A DNA stretch of 64,000 nucleotides, from the NCBI GenBank assembly GCA_958421275.1, contig CATZLI010000007.1:62001-126000 (forward strand), written 5' to 3'. Shown piece after piece: positions 15,964 to 24,352 of the stretch. This DNA is from an uncultured Collinsella sp. (lineage in GTDB: Bacteria > Actinomycetota > Coriobacteriia > Coriobacteriales > Coriobacteriaceae). Both the position numbers and the translations under genes were made by a program. Under the pieces are notes generated by a model. It ran no database searches, was not told the DNA's origin, and worked only from the letters and a program-made list of their open reading frames with translations. How positions within the stretch are numbered: position 1 is the first letter of the stretch; each line of letters starts with the position of its first letter.

Positions 15964-16755
15964 TTACTCCTCGTCGTCCTCATCGTCCGAGAACAGGTCC
16001 AGACGACTCACAAACAAGCCCTCCTTGCCCTCGCGCGCGGTAATGACCACACGGGCGATGGCAAGCGAAATCTCGTAGAGCGAGAGCAGGGCGCCGTACA
16101 TAAGGCCCAGGGTGACGGGCGAGCCGTCGGGCGTGATCACAGCCGAACCCACGAGCAGGCCAACGTATACGTAACGCCAGGCACTGCGGAAGGCCGCATA
16201 GGACACGATATGGAAGACGGACAGGTAAAAGATGATGAGCGGCAGCTCAAACGCCACACCAAAGCCGATCATAAAGAGCAGCTCCATGTTGACGTAGTTC
16301 TCCAGATCGGGCAGCGCCGTGGCGACGGCCGAAGTCTCGCCGATGAGCCACTCAAAGCCCGCAGGAATGATGATGAAATAGCAGAAAATGGCGCCCAGGA
16401 AGAACAGCACCGTCGAGGCGAGCACCGTGGGCACGACCCACTTGCGCTCATTGGGGCGAAGCGCCGGCAGGAAAAACGCCAGAATCTGCCAGATAATCAT
16501 GGGTGTGCACATGACCACGGCCATCTTGATGGCCAGCGAGAAGCGCAGGCCAAATCCGCCGAGCGTGGTGGTGATGTAGAACTTACCGTCCGGTACAAAG
16601 GAGCGGATGGGGTCTTCCAGAATGTCGAGCACCACGGGCGTGGCGAAATACAGCACGATAGCGGCGGCAAACACCGAGACGACCACGATGGTCAGGCGGC
16701 GACGGAGCTCTCCCAGGTGATCGAAGAGCGGCATACGCGCAGGTCCGATAGGCAT
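15964..16755 (-). CDS. tatC: Sec-independent protein translocase TatC
   Basis: A 263-residue membrane protein with the TatC signature FDHLGELRRRL near the N-terminus. It has about six hydrophobic helices, with conserved ITPDGSPVT before the last pair, and ends in an acidic tail (SDDEDDEE). TatC recognises twin-arginine signal peptides. Its ATG overlaps the tatA stop as TAATG. Confidence 0.95.
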   Translation of the reverse strand: MPIGPARMPLFDHLGELRRRLTIVVVSVFAAAIVLYFATPVVLDILEDPIRSFVPDGKFYITTTLGGFGLRFSLAIKMAVVMCTPMIIWQILAFFLPALRPNERKWVVPTVLASTVLFFLGAIFCYFIIIPAGFEWLIGETSAVATALPDLENYVNMELLFMIGFGVAFELPLIIFYLSVFHIVSYAAFRSAWRYVYVGLLVGSAVITPDGSPVTLGLMYGALLSLYEISLAIARVVITAREGKEGLFVSRLDLFSDDEDDEE

Positions 16756-17339
16756 TACTCGTCGCCTCCCTTCGGGGCGTCGGCGGCAGCGGCGTCGTCC
16801 TCGGCCTCGAGCTCGCGAGCGAGCTGGTCGACGACGGCTTTGCGCTTGCGGGGGCGACGGGCATAGAGGTCGGCCGTCGTGGGCTCTGCCGGCTCGGGCT
16901 CGGGCTCCGGCTCTGCAGCAGGTTCGGGCTCGACGGCGGCAGCGGCGGCAGCGACAGACTCGGCGCCCTCGGCCTCATCGGCAGCGCCTTCGCCCTCAGC
17001 AGCACCCTCGCTTGCGGCCTTCTCGGCGGCAAGGCGGGCACGGCGCTCGGCAAAGGTCTCCTTCTTTGCGGGCGCAGCCGTCTCGGCGGCATCCTCGTCC
17101 GCATCGGAATCGTCGTCGGTCGCAGCAGCCTTCTTGGGCTTGACCGGGGCCGACGCGGCCTCGCTTACCGGATCGATGATCTCGGACTGAACAACAGCCG
17201 TCATCTTTTCCTGCGTCTCGCGGAACTGACGGATGGCACGGCCGATTGTGCGGCCCATCTGCGGGAGCTTATCCGGGCCAAACAGCAAAAAGCCGAAGAC
17301 CACGATGATCGCGAGCTCACCCTCTCCAATACCAAACAC
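16755..17339 (-). CDS. tatA: Tat translocase pore subunit, TatA/TatB family, with long acidic tail
   Basis: A 194-residue protein. One N-terminal helix reads FGIGEGELAIIVVFGFLLFGPDKLPQ over residues 2-27, then the amphipathic helix GRTIGRAIRQFRETQ. The rest is Ala/Glu/Pro-rich. TatA-family members are usually 60-170 residues. The start is GTG at 17337-17339: GGAGG is 5 bases upstream, and it yields the standard MFGIG N-terminus. Whether it acts as TatA or TatB cannot be decided. It heads the tatA-tatC-hypA-hypB-topA unit. Confidence 0.88.
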   Translation of the reverse strand: MFGIGEGELAIIVVFGFLLFGPDKLPQMGRTIGRAIRQFRETQEKMTAVVQSEIIDPVSEAASAPVKPKKAAATDDDSDADEDAAETAAPAKKETFAERRARLAAEKAASEGAAEGEGAADEAEGAESVAAAAAAVEPEPAAEPEPEPEPAEPTTADLYARRPRKRKAVVDQLARELEAEDDAAAADAPKGGDE

Positions 17340-17420
17340 ACATACCTCCAAGGCTCGATGTGAGTCGAGCCCGCACCGCGCCATTCGGCCGGAACTCGTC
17401 TATTCATTCGGTCAAGTATA

Positions 17421-17448
17421 GCGCCCGGACGCCAAAACGTCCGAGCGC
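17421..17448 (-). terminator. hairpin downstream of the STAS gene
   Basis: GCGCCCGGACG (17421-17431) pairs with CGTCCGAGCGC (17438-17448), with two mismatches in the stem. It lies 45 bp after the STAS stop. It has no clear T-run, so termination is only possible. Confidence 0.4.
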
Positions 17449-17492
17449 ATCACAAACATATGCCAAACGGCACGCCCTTTTGGGGGCAAAGA

Positions 17493-17807
17493 TTATGCAG
17501 CGGTGATCGAAATCTCCTGGTCGACACCCAGCAGCTGAACCACGCGCATCACCGGGGGCTGCACGTTAACGCAGCTAAAGCGCTTACCGTGGTCGACCGC
17601 GTGGTGTGCGGCGCCCACGAGCACGCCGATGCCCGTCGAATCGATGTAGCTCACCTGGGCAAAGTCGAGCTCAACGGCCTCAGTGGGCTGCTCGAGCGCC
17701 AGGTCGATGGCATTGCGCAGGCTATCGGCGTTAGAGATATCGATCTCGCCGGTCACCTTAATGGTGTAGAGCTCTGGCGTGGGGTTGGTGGAAATACCCA
17801 AATCCAT
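17493..17807 (-). CDS. STAS-domain anti-anti-sigma factor
   Basis: A 104-residue single STAS domain. YIDSTGIGVLVGA contains the serine that partner kinases phosphorylate in SpoIIAA/RsbV proteins. Such proteins bind RsbW-type kinases and so free an alternative sigma factor. No kinase or sigma gene is adjacent. AAAGGAG precedes the ATG by 8 bases. Confidence 0.88.
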   Translation of the reverse strand: MDLGISTNPTPELYTIKVTGEIDISNADSLRNAIDLALEQPTEAVELDFAQVSYIDSTGIGVLVGAAHHAVDHGKRFSCVNVQPPVMRVVQLLGVDQEISITAA

Positions 17808-17858
17808 GTATACGCTCCTTTACGTATCGAAAGTGCGGATAGTACGGGAAGCCGCGCG

Positions 17859-19163
17859 TTAGGCGCGCTCGGCACGAGCAAGCTCAGCAGCGACGAGCTT
17901 GACGGCCAGCACCAGCACGTCGAGCGCGGCCTCCAGGTCCTCGACCGTGGGATAGCTCGGCGCGATGCGGATGTTGGTGTCGCGCGGGTCCTTGCCATAG
18001 GGCCAGGTAGCACCGGCCGGCGTGAGCTTGACGCCCAGGTCGGCGCAAAGCGCAGCAACCTTCTGGGCCGAGCCCTCGGGACCATCGAAGCTTACAAAGT
18101 AGCCGCCGCGGGGGTGCGTCCAGGTGGCGCAGCCCGTGTCGCCCAAGCCCTCGGTGAGCTTGCGCTCGACGGCCTCAAAGCGCGGGCGCAAGAACTCGGC
18201 ATGCTTTTTCATGTGCTCCTTGACCGCCTCGATGGTGGGAAGGAAGCGCACGTGACGCAGCTGGTTGAGCTTATCGGCGCTGATAAGGCCGGCCTTCAGG
18301 CGCTTGGAGAACTCCGCGATGACCGCGGGGCTCGCACCGATAAAGCCGATGCCGGCGCCCGGGAAGGTGATCTTGGACGTCGAGGCAAAGGCCACCACGC
18401 GGTCCTCGGTGCCCGCCGCGCGAGCGAGGTCAAAGATGTTTGCGAGCTCGTCGGTCTCGTCGTACAGGTCGTGCACGCAGTAGGCGTTGTCCCAGAAGAT
18501 GCGGAAATCGGGCGCGGCCGTGGGCATCTCGACCAGGCGGCGCACAGTGTCCTCGCTAAAGGTAATGCCCGTGGGGTTGGAATACTTGGGCACGCACCAG
18601 ATACCCTTGATGGAATCGTCGGCGGCAACGAGGCGCTCGATCTCGTCCATGTCGGGGCCGTTGTCGGTCATCGCGACGGGGACGTTCTCGATACCCAGGT
18701 CGGCGGTGATGCCAAAGTGGCGATCGTAGCCGGGAACGGGGCACAGGAACTTGACCTTCTTGCCGTCGTGCGCGGCCTCGTAGGCGTCCCAGGGCTCGCT
18801 GCCGCACGAGCCGCAACGCCAGAACATGCCGGCGATGTCATGCTCGATCAGCAGGCTCGACGAACCCAGCACGAGCGTCTGCTCGGCGGGGCAGCCCAGG
18901 AACTCCCCTGCCAACTTGCGTGCCGAAGGAATACCCTCGAAGCAGCCGTAGTTGGAACAATCGACGTTGCCATCGTGCAGATCGGCGTCGGCATTGAGGA
19001 TATCGAGCATGGGGCGCGAGATGTCCACCTGGGAGGGCGACGGCTTGCCGCGGGCCATATCGAGCGCCAGGCCCTTGGCCTTGACCTCGGCGACCTCGGC
19101 TTTGAGCGCCTCGATGGCGGCATCGAGTTCGGTGGTTTCCATCTTCTGGTAGATCGTCTGCAT
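17859..19163 (-). CDS. class Ic aspartate-type aminotransferase (PLP)
   Basis: A 434-residue fold-type I aminotransferase. N-terminal MARGKPSPSQVDISRPML and STSKITFPGAGIGF (the PLP-binding Lys is in SK) match the class Ic family of Corynebacterium-type aspartate aminotransferases, as do PKYSNPTGIT and DNAYCVHDL. It probably moves amino groups between aspartate or other amino acids and 2-oxoglutarate. Length fits the family (about 430). It is 50 bp upstream of the STAS gene on the same strand and divergent from the small protein at 19314. Confidence 0.85.
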   Translation of the reverse strand: MQTIYQKMETTELDAAIEALKAEVAEVKAKGLALDMARGKPSPSQVDISRPMLDILNADADLHDGNVDCSNYGCFEGIPSARKLAGEFLGCPAEQTLVLGSSSLLIEHDIAGMFWRCGSCGSEPWDAYEAAHDGKKVKFLCPVPGYDRHFGITADLGIENVPVAMTDNGPDMDEIERLVAADDSIKGIWCVPKYSNPTGITFSEDTVRRLVEMPTAAPDFRIFWDNAYCVHDLYDETDELANIFDLARAAGTEDRVVAFASTSKITFPGAGIGFIGASPAVIAEFSKRLKAGLISADKLNQLRHVRFLPTIEAVKEHMKKHAEFLRPRFEAVERKLTEGLGDTGCATWTHPRGGYFVSFDGPEGSAQKVAALCADLGVKLTPAGATWPYGKDPRDTNIRIAPSYPTVEDLEAALDVLVLAVKLVAAELARAERA

Positions 19164-19313
19164 GGGGTGCGACCTTTCGCGAAGCGGTACGTTGCAGTTC
19201 GTCTAAGTATAGACCGCCACCGCCGCAACGTTATGAAGCCGTGATAGATTAAGTCCATCGCAATAAATTACGAATCGCCGCGCATGGCGGCATGGGGCGC
19301 CCAAGGAGGCACT

Positions 19314-19568
19314 ATGGAGTACGGATCGTTCCAGGCCGAGGAATTCGGCGACCTGCAGCGCCTGGTCGATGGACTGTTTTACGACCGCCACGCCATCGAC
19401 CGCCTGGATCTGATCGTACAGGCCGAGATCTTGGATCTGGCGCCCGATCTCATGGAGATCGTCAACCTGCTACCGCCCGGCTATTACAACCGCCAGTCAC
19501 TTTGTGACCAGCTCAACTCGGCCCTTGCCGCCCACGGCTGGGGCGCCGTCTACGGCACCGTGGAATAA
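19314..19568 (+). CDS. small protein of unknown function (84 aa)
   Basis: An acidic 84-residue protein, MEYGSFQAEEFGDLQRL... with a helical N-terminal half and PPGYYNRQSLCDQLNSAL. No membrane segment or metal motif is seen. The ATG at 19314 is supported by GGAGG 5 bases upstream, and the codon use is like its neighbours, so it looks real. A REP-like palindrome begins 2 bp after the stop. Confidence 0.65.
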   Translation: MEYGSFQAEEFGDLQRLVDGLFYDRHAIDRLDLIVQAEILDLAPDLMEIVNLLPPGYYNRQSLCDQLNSALAAHGWGAVYGTVE

Positions 19569-19570
19569 GC

Positions 19571-19600
19571 CTAGTCATTTAAGAACGTCCCCAATGACTA
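19571..19600. repeat. REP-like palindrome C (ACTAGTCATT arms)
   Basis: CTAGTCATT and AATGACTA are inverted arms around TAAGAACGTCCCC, the GGGGACGTTCTTA core on the minus strand. The same unit recurs at 39908, 42096 and 56289. Confidence 0.7.
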
Positions 19601-19637
19601 AAACGCCGCTTGTGATGGTGTTCACAGGCGGCGTTTT
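19600..19637. terminator. bidirectional intrinsic terminator
   Basis: AAAACGCCGC (19600-19609) pairs with GCGGCGTTTT (19628-19637), with extra inner TGTGA/TTCACA pairing. It serves the small plus-strand gene and the convergent nhaA. Confidence 0.88.
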
Positions 19638-19654
19638 CAAACTTGTATGTGCTC

Positions 19655-21013
19655 TTACTCGTCCTTGGGCGCGGGGTGTTTGCAGACCACGCTCATGTAG
19701 ATCATGCCGAGCACGGCAGCGGTGACCGAACCGGCAAGAATGGCAGCCTTGGCAGCAAGAACCTCAAACTGGGCCGTCGGGAAGGCAAGACCGCTGATGA
19801 GAATCGACATGGTAAAGCCGATACCGCCCAGAATACCCACGCCGGCAATCATGTGCCAGTTGACGTTGTGCGGCAGCTCGCAGGCCTTGAGCTTGACCAA
19901 GGCGAACGTCATGCCAAAGATGCCGATCGGCTTGCCCAGCAGCATGCCAAAGTACACACCGAGCGTCACCGGGTCGGTGAGCAGTGTGCTCATATCCACG
20001 CCCACCAGGCGAACCTGTGCGTTGACGAACGCGAAGATCGGCAGGATCACAAAGTTGACCGGCGTGGAGATCAGACGCTCCATGCGGATGAGCGGCGGGG
20101 TCACGCGGTGCATGACGCGCTCGACCTTGGTGGTCGAGACGGTAAAGTCATGCTGGCCCAGGATGTGTGCCTCGTCGTCGTAGCGGTCGTCGAGCAGCGG
20201 CAGGCACTCGCCCAGCCAATCGGTGAGGCTATCGAGCTTAACGCCGCACTTGGCCGGAATGGTGAAGGCCAGGATGACGCCGGCGAGCGTGGCATGTACG
20301 CCACTCTTGAACATGCAGAACCACAACAGCAGACCCAGTACCGAATACGGGGCAAGGCGGTAATGCTGCGTCTTGTTGAGCCACACGAGCGCGCAGGTCA
20401 CAAGCGCGGCGGCGCCCAACCAAAACGGATTGGGGCTCTGACCGTAGAAGATGGCGATGGCGGCGATGGAGATGAGGTCGTCGGCGATGGCGAGCGTCGA
20501 GAAGAACACGCGCACGCCGTTGGGCACGCGGTTGCCCAAAAGCGACAGCACGCCCAGTGCAAAGGCAATATCGGTTGCCATGGGGATGGCCCAGCCGTTG
20601 TGGGCGCCGGCATGGTTAAAGATCAGGTAGATGCAAGCGGGAACGACGACGCCGCCCACGGCCGCCAGCATGGGAAGCATGGCCTGACGCGGATTCTTGA
20701 GCTCGCCAACTGTCATCTCGTACTTAAGCTCAATGCCCACGAGCAAAAAGAAGATCGCCATGAGGAAGTCGTTGACGAAAAGCTCGACGGTGAGACCGGC
20801 CGTCAGGTTGCCCAGACCCACATACAGCGGGGTCTCCAAAAAGTGATGGATAGCCTCGTAGGCATCGGTGTTGGCGCAAATGACGGCGGCGATGGCGGCG
20901 AAGACCATGACGGCGGCGGAAATCGTGCCGTTCTCGGCGATGCGCTCCCAGATGTCGTGACGTTCAAAGCGCTTGCGCTCACGAACGTTGAATAGCTGCT
21001 CAGTTGCTGCCAT
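19655..21013 (-). CDS. nhaA: Na+/H+ antiporter NhaA
   Basis: A 452-residue polytopic antiporter with about 11-12 helices that exports Na+ for H+. Conserved NhaA stretches include GWAIPMATDIAFALGVLSLL, LAIADDL (the two transport aspartates) and GVHATLAGVILAFTIP. The usual DDLGAI reads DDLISI here. AAAGGAG precedes the ATG. It is a single gene between two terminators. Confidence 0.93.
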   Translation of the reverse strand: MAATEQLFNVRERKRFERHDIWERIAENGTISAAVMVFAAIAAVICANTDAYEAIHHFLETPLYVGLGNLTAGLTVELFVNDFLMAIFFLLVGIELKYEMTVGELKNPRQAMLPMLAAVGGVVVPACIYLIFNHAGAHNGWAIPMATDIAFALGVLSLLGNRVPNGVRVFFSTLAIADDLISIAAIAIFYGQSPNPFWLGAAALVTCALVWLNKTQHYRLAPYSVLGLLLWFCMFKSGVHATLAGVILAFTIPAKCGVKLDSLTDWLGECLPLLDDRYDDEAHILGQHDFTVSTTKVERVMHRVTPPLIRMERLISTPVNFVILPIFAFVNAQVRLVGVDMSTLLTDPVTLGVYFGMLLGKPIGIFGMTFALVKLKACELPHNVNWHMIAGVGILGGIGFTMSILISGLAFPTAQFEVLAAKAAILAGSVTAAVLGMIYMSVVCKHPAPKDE

Positions 21014-21220
21014 GGGCGGCTCCTTTCACGGGATGGCTCCCGTCTTAAAAAAGCACGGCCCGCCCAAGTGGCGGCGCCGCGCTCTAACGTATTACGCTTG
21101 CATCTAGCCTACCCTGCACGACAAGAACGCAGGCGTGGCCGAAAAGCGGAACCACAGGTTGAACATTATTTGCTCAACGGCACGGGCACGCCTGTCCAAG
21201 AGACGACGCGGCGCCGTACA

Positions 21221-21261
21221 CAAAAAACGACCGGAGCGCGGGGCGTCCGCGATCCGGTCGT
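21221..21261 (-). terminator. intrinsic terminator of ppaC
   Basis: ACGACCGGA (21227-21235) pairs with TCCGGTCGT (21253-21261). The minus strand then has six T. Confidence 0.85.
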
Positions 21262-21280
21262 GGCGTTTAGTGAACTAAAC

Positions 21281-22204
21281 CTAGCAGGCGGCCATGATGG
21301 GGGCAGCGACCTGCTTCTTACGGGAGAGGACGCCCGGCATCCAGACACCGTCGTGCTCGTCGGCAATGCCCAGGCCCTTCTGAGCAGCCTCGGTCTCGCC
21401 CTCGAGCAGGACCTGCGAGCCCTCCTCCATGATGTCGGTGATGCACAGGACAATGCCGTCAGCACCCTTCTCGGCGGCGTAGGCGCGCATGGCCTCGCGA
21501 ATCTCGTCGATCATGCCGAGCGCGCGGCTCTTGTCGACGGTCTCGTACTGGCCGATGAGCAGCTTCTTGCCGGCGGGCTCGAACATCTTGATGTCGTCGC
21601 CGACCATCTCGGCAGCGGTAAAGGAGCCGGACGGACGGGTGAGGAAGACCTCCATGCCAAACTTGACCGGGTCGACGCCCACCTGCTCGCCGAGCTTGGC
21701 GGCGACGGCGCGGTCGACATCGGTGGTGGTGGGGCTCTTGAGCATGAGCGTGTCGGTCATCATGGCCGAGAGCAGCAGCTTGGCCTGGACGTCGGAAAGC
21801 TCAACGCCGAGCACGCCGGCGAGCTTGGTGACGATGGTGCAGCTGGAACCCCAGGGCAGGCAGATGTAGTGCAGCGGGCCGGCGGTCTCGAAGTCGCCGA
21901 TGCGGTGATGATCGACAACGCCAAAGACCGTGGCGTCCTTAAGGCCGGCGACGGACTGGGCAGACTCGTTGTGGTCGGTGAGGACGACGAGCTGACCGGC
22001 CTCGACGGACTCGATCACGCGGGGCTCGGCGATGCCGGCGTCGGCGAGCAGCTTGGCGGACTCTGCCGGAAGCTGACCCAGGGCGCAGGCCTCGTAGGTG
22101 TTGCCGGCATACTCAACCTGGTTGAGCAGCTGGGACAGGACGGCGGCGCTCATGATGGCGTCGTTATCGGGGTTCTGGTGACCAAAGACAAGAACGTTTG
22201 CCAT
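21281..22204 (-). CDS. ppaC: manganese-dependent inorganic pyrophosphatase (family II)
   Basis: A 307-residue DHH-family enzyme that hydrolyses pyrophosphate. Metal motifs are GHQNPDND (residues 8-15), LTDHNE and VVDHHRIGDF. The DHHA2 C-terminal substrate motif SRKKQV is near the end. The length matches PpaC (about 309), with no CBS regulatory insert. GTGGAGGAT precedes the ATG. It ends at its own terminator. Confidence 0.96.
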   Translation of the reverse strand: MANVLVFGHQNPDNDAIMSAAVLSQLLNQVEYAGNTYEACALGQLPAESAKLLADAGIAEPRVIESVEAGQLVVLTDHNESAQSVAGLKDATVFGVVDHHRIGDFETAGPLHYICLPWGSSCTIVTKLAGVLGVELSDVQAKLLLSAMMTDTLMLKSPTTTDVDRAVAAKLGEQVGVDPVKFGMEVFLTRPSGSFTAAEMVGDDIKMFEPAGKKLLIGQYETVDKSRALGMIDEIREAMRAYAAEKGADGIVLCITDIMEEGSQVLLEGETEAAQKGLGIADEHDGVWMPGVLSRKKQVAAPIMAAC

Positions 22205-22351
22205 GGATATCCTCCACTTGATATGTGTACTTGGACGTAGCTATGGTAGCACGCTGGCGCCGAACCTTATGAGACGCAAGGGCCGCGGCGCAATTTGGGG
22301 CGAGCCTGGGGGCGAAGTCTGCCACCTTGTACCACCGCCCTCCTGCACCGA

Positions 22352-23305
22352 CTATTTACCGGCGGCGCGCAGGGCTACGTAGGCGGCACCGATGATGCCG
22401 GCGTCGTTTCCGAGCGAAGCGACCTTAATGGGCGTCTCGCGCGAGGCAGAGAGCGCGTACTGCTTAAAGTGCTCGCGAACCTTGTCGAGATAAACATCGG
22501 CCGAGGCAGACGCGCCGCCACCGATCAGGAACATCTCGGGGTCGACCACGTTGGCGATAAGCGCCAGGGCGCGGCCAAGGTAGTCGGCCATGGTGTCGGC
22601 TGCGGCCAGCGCAAGCTTGTCGCCCTCGCGGCAGGCCTGGAACACGTCCTTGGAATCGGAGGGGCCGGTGAGCTCAATGGGCTCGACACCCGCCTTCTTG
22701 CACTCGGCAAGGTAGTTGCTCACCACGCCGGTGGCGCTGGAATACTGCTCCAGATGGCCATGGCCGCCACAGCCGCAGGTGCGCTCCTCGGCCGGGTTCA
22801 GGCACATGTGGCCAATCTCGCCGCCGGCGCCCACAACGCCCGATACCACGTCGCCGTTAACGATAACGCCGCCGCCCACGCCGGTACCGATGGTGACCAT
22901 CACCACGTTCTGCACGCCCTTGGCAGAACCGAGCCAGGCCTCGCCCATGGCAGCGGCGTTGGCATCGTTCTCATACTTAACGACCGCATCGGGGCAGTGC
23001 TTCTGAATGGCGACCCTCAGCTCGGGCAGGTTAATGGCAATGTTGGCCTTGACCTTGGCATCGCCCGACGCCGGGATGGGACACGGAACGGCCAGGCCAA
23101 TGCCCGCCACAAAGGCACGCGGAATCTGTGCCTTGGCGACCACCTGGTCGATAGCCTCGGTCACCGCGGCAAAGCCCGCAGCGTCAACGATAGGAGGCGT
23201 GGGCACGCTGGCCTTGGCAAGCAGGTTGCCGTCCTCGTCGAACAGGCCCTCCTTAACCGAAGTGCCGCCGACGTCGATGCCGATGTAGTACTGCTTAGGT
23301 TCCAT
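22352..23305 (-). CDS. glk: ROK-family glucokinase
   Basis: A 317-residue sugar kinase. It has N-terminal phosphate loop IGIDVGGTSVK, ENDANAAAMGEAW with the catalytic Asp, and the ROK zinc signature GEIGHMCL...CGCGGHGHLEQY. It makes glucose-6-phosphate from glucose and ATP. The start at 23305 (MEPKQYYIG) is chosen because the fold begins there and AAAGGTGGG precedes it. It lies downstream of the beta-glucoside PTS operon but behind a terminator, so it is probably expressed separately. Confidence 0.92.
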   Translation of the reverse strand: MEPKQYYIGIDVGGTSVKEGLFDEDGNLLAKASVPTPPIVDAAGFAAVTEAIDQVVAKAQIPRAFVAGIGLAVPCPIPASGDAKVKANIAINLPELRVAIQKHCPDAVVKYENDANAAAMGEAWLGSAKGVQNVVMVTIGTGVGGGVIVNGDVVSGVVGAGGEIGHMCLNPAEERTCGCGGHGHLEQYSSATGVVSNYLAECKKAGVEPIELTGPSDSKDVFQACREGDKLALAAADTMADYLGRALALIANVVDPEMFLIGGGASASADVYLDKVREHFKQYALSASRETPIKVASLGNDAGIIGAAYVALRAAGK

Positions 23306-23359
23306 GGGAGCCCACCTTTCTCGTTTAAACATTGCCTGTATGGTACCGCTCTCAAGGCA

Positions 23360-23400
23360 AAAACCTACCAAAAAGGGACAGGTTTGTTTTGGCAGGTTTT
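23360..23400. repeat. REP-like palindrome D (GGGACAGG core)
   Basis: AAAACCTACCAAAA (23360-23373) and TTTTGGCAGGTTTT (23387-23400) are inverted arms with one mismatch, around AGGGACAGGTTTG. It lies upstream of glk. Confidence 0.65.
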
Positions 23401-23446
23401 ATCTGGGGTAACGCAATTGGCTGCCCAACAGGCCGCGCAAGACCAT

Positions 23447-23488
23447 CCCCAAAAATAAAGGCGCCGGGAGGCGGAGGCTCCCGGCGCC
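23447..23488 (-). terminator. intrinsic terminator of the PTS operon
   Basis: GGCGCCGGGAG (23460-23470) pairs perfectly with CTCCCGGCGCC (23478-23488). The minus strand continues TTTATTTTTGG. Confidence 0.9.
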
Positions 23489-23546
23489 CGTCAAAGGGAC
23501 TATGTTGTCTGTTGGACCGCACGGTCCGTCGCGGCGATAACGCCGA

Positions 23547-23879
23547 CTAGGCCTGAAGTGCCTGCAGCTGCTTGTGAACCTCGATGAGCTCCGTCGCCAT
23601 GACGCGCATGGTCTCGGTGCCGGCCATCTGGTCCTCGGCATGCAGCAAAATCAACGGGGCCTCGCCGTTACGCTCGCCGTTGGCCTCCTTCTTCAGAAGC
23701 CCCATGTGAACATCGTGGCCACCGTTATAGGCCTCGTCGCCCTGCTTGATAAGCTCCTCGGCGGCGTCAAAATCGCCCTCCTTGGCCTTTTGCACGGCAT
23801 TGATGTACATGCTCTTGGCGGTACCGACGTAGCTGATGATCTCAAAGCAGGTCATCTGCAGTTCGTTCATATCCTCCAT
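23547..23879 (-). CDS. PTS lactose/cellobiose-type EIIA
   Basis: A 110-residue helical EIIA of the lactose/cellobiose family. LILLHAEDQM contains the phosphorylatable His that passes phosphate from HPr to EIIB. The start at 23879 (MEDMNELQ) has AGGTG 6 bases upstream. A later Met has GGAGG too close to be its site. It follows the EIIB gene by 9 bp and is the last gene of the operon. Confidence 0.9.
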   Translation of the reverse strand: MEDMNELQMTCFEIISYVGTAKSMYINAVQKAKEGDFDAAEELIKQGDEAYNGGHDVHMGLLKKEANGERNGEAPLILLHAEDQMAGTETMRVMATELIEVHKQLQALQA

Positions 23880-23888
23880 GCAGAGCAC

Positions 23889-24191
23889 CTAGCCCATCAC
23901 GCTGACGCAGTGGTCGATGATGCCGGCAGCGTTCATGCGGCCGTAGTCGACCATGTTGATAACCTCAACCGGGAAGCGGCCGGCGGCCTCCTTCTCAAAA
24001 TCGCCCTTGGTGTAGCCGATCTGCGGACCAAGCAGCAACATGTCGCACTCGTCCAGGTGATCGTGGGCCTCGTTCATGGGACGAGCCTCGACCTCAATAT
24101 CCAGACCACGGTTTGCAACCTCGGCCTGCATCTTCTGGACCAGCAGGCTCGTGGACATACCGGCATTGCAGCAGAGCATGATCTTCTTCAT
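23889..24191 (-). CDS. PTS lactose/cellobiose-type EIIB
   Basis: A 100-residue EIIB with the phosphocysteine loop CCNAGMSTS (second Cys, residue 8). It receives phosphate from EIIA and phosphorylates sugar in EIIC. MLLLGPQIGY is the usual second conserved strand. GGAGGAAACC precedes the ATG. Confidence 0.93.
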   Translation of the reverse strand: MKKIMLCCNAGMSTSLLVQKMQAEVANRGLDIEVEARPMNEAHDHLDECDMLLLGPQIGYTKGDFEKEAAGRFPVEVINMVDYGRMNAAGIIDHCVSVMG

Positions 24192-24292
24192 GGTTTCCTC
24201 CTTATAACTGCGCGGCGCGCAGACGACAACTGGTTTTATTCCTTGCGGCTATTGTGCCCACCCCCCTGCATCTTTACACAAGGGAGAGAGCT

Positions 24293-24323
24293 GCGGGCAC
24301 CGGCACCGCGTACCGGCGCCCGC
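24293..24323 (-). promoter_or_regulatory. intercistronic hairpin between PTS EIIC and EIIB genes
   Basis: GCGGGCACCGG (24293-24303) pairs with CCGGCGCCCGC (24313-24323) with one mismatch, 30 bp after the EIIC stop. No T-run follows. It could stabilise the upstream message and lower expression downstream, a common intra-operon arrangement. Confidence 0.5.
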
Positions 24324-24352
24324 AAAGGTGAAAGGGACGAACGTTAGGCGTT

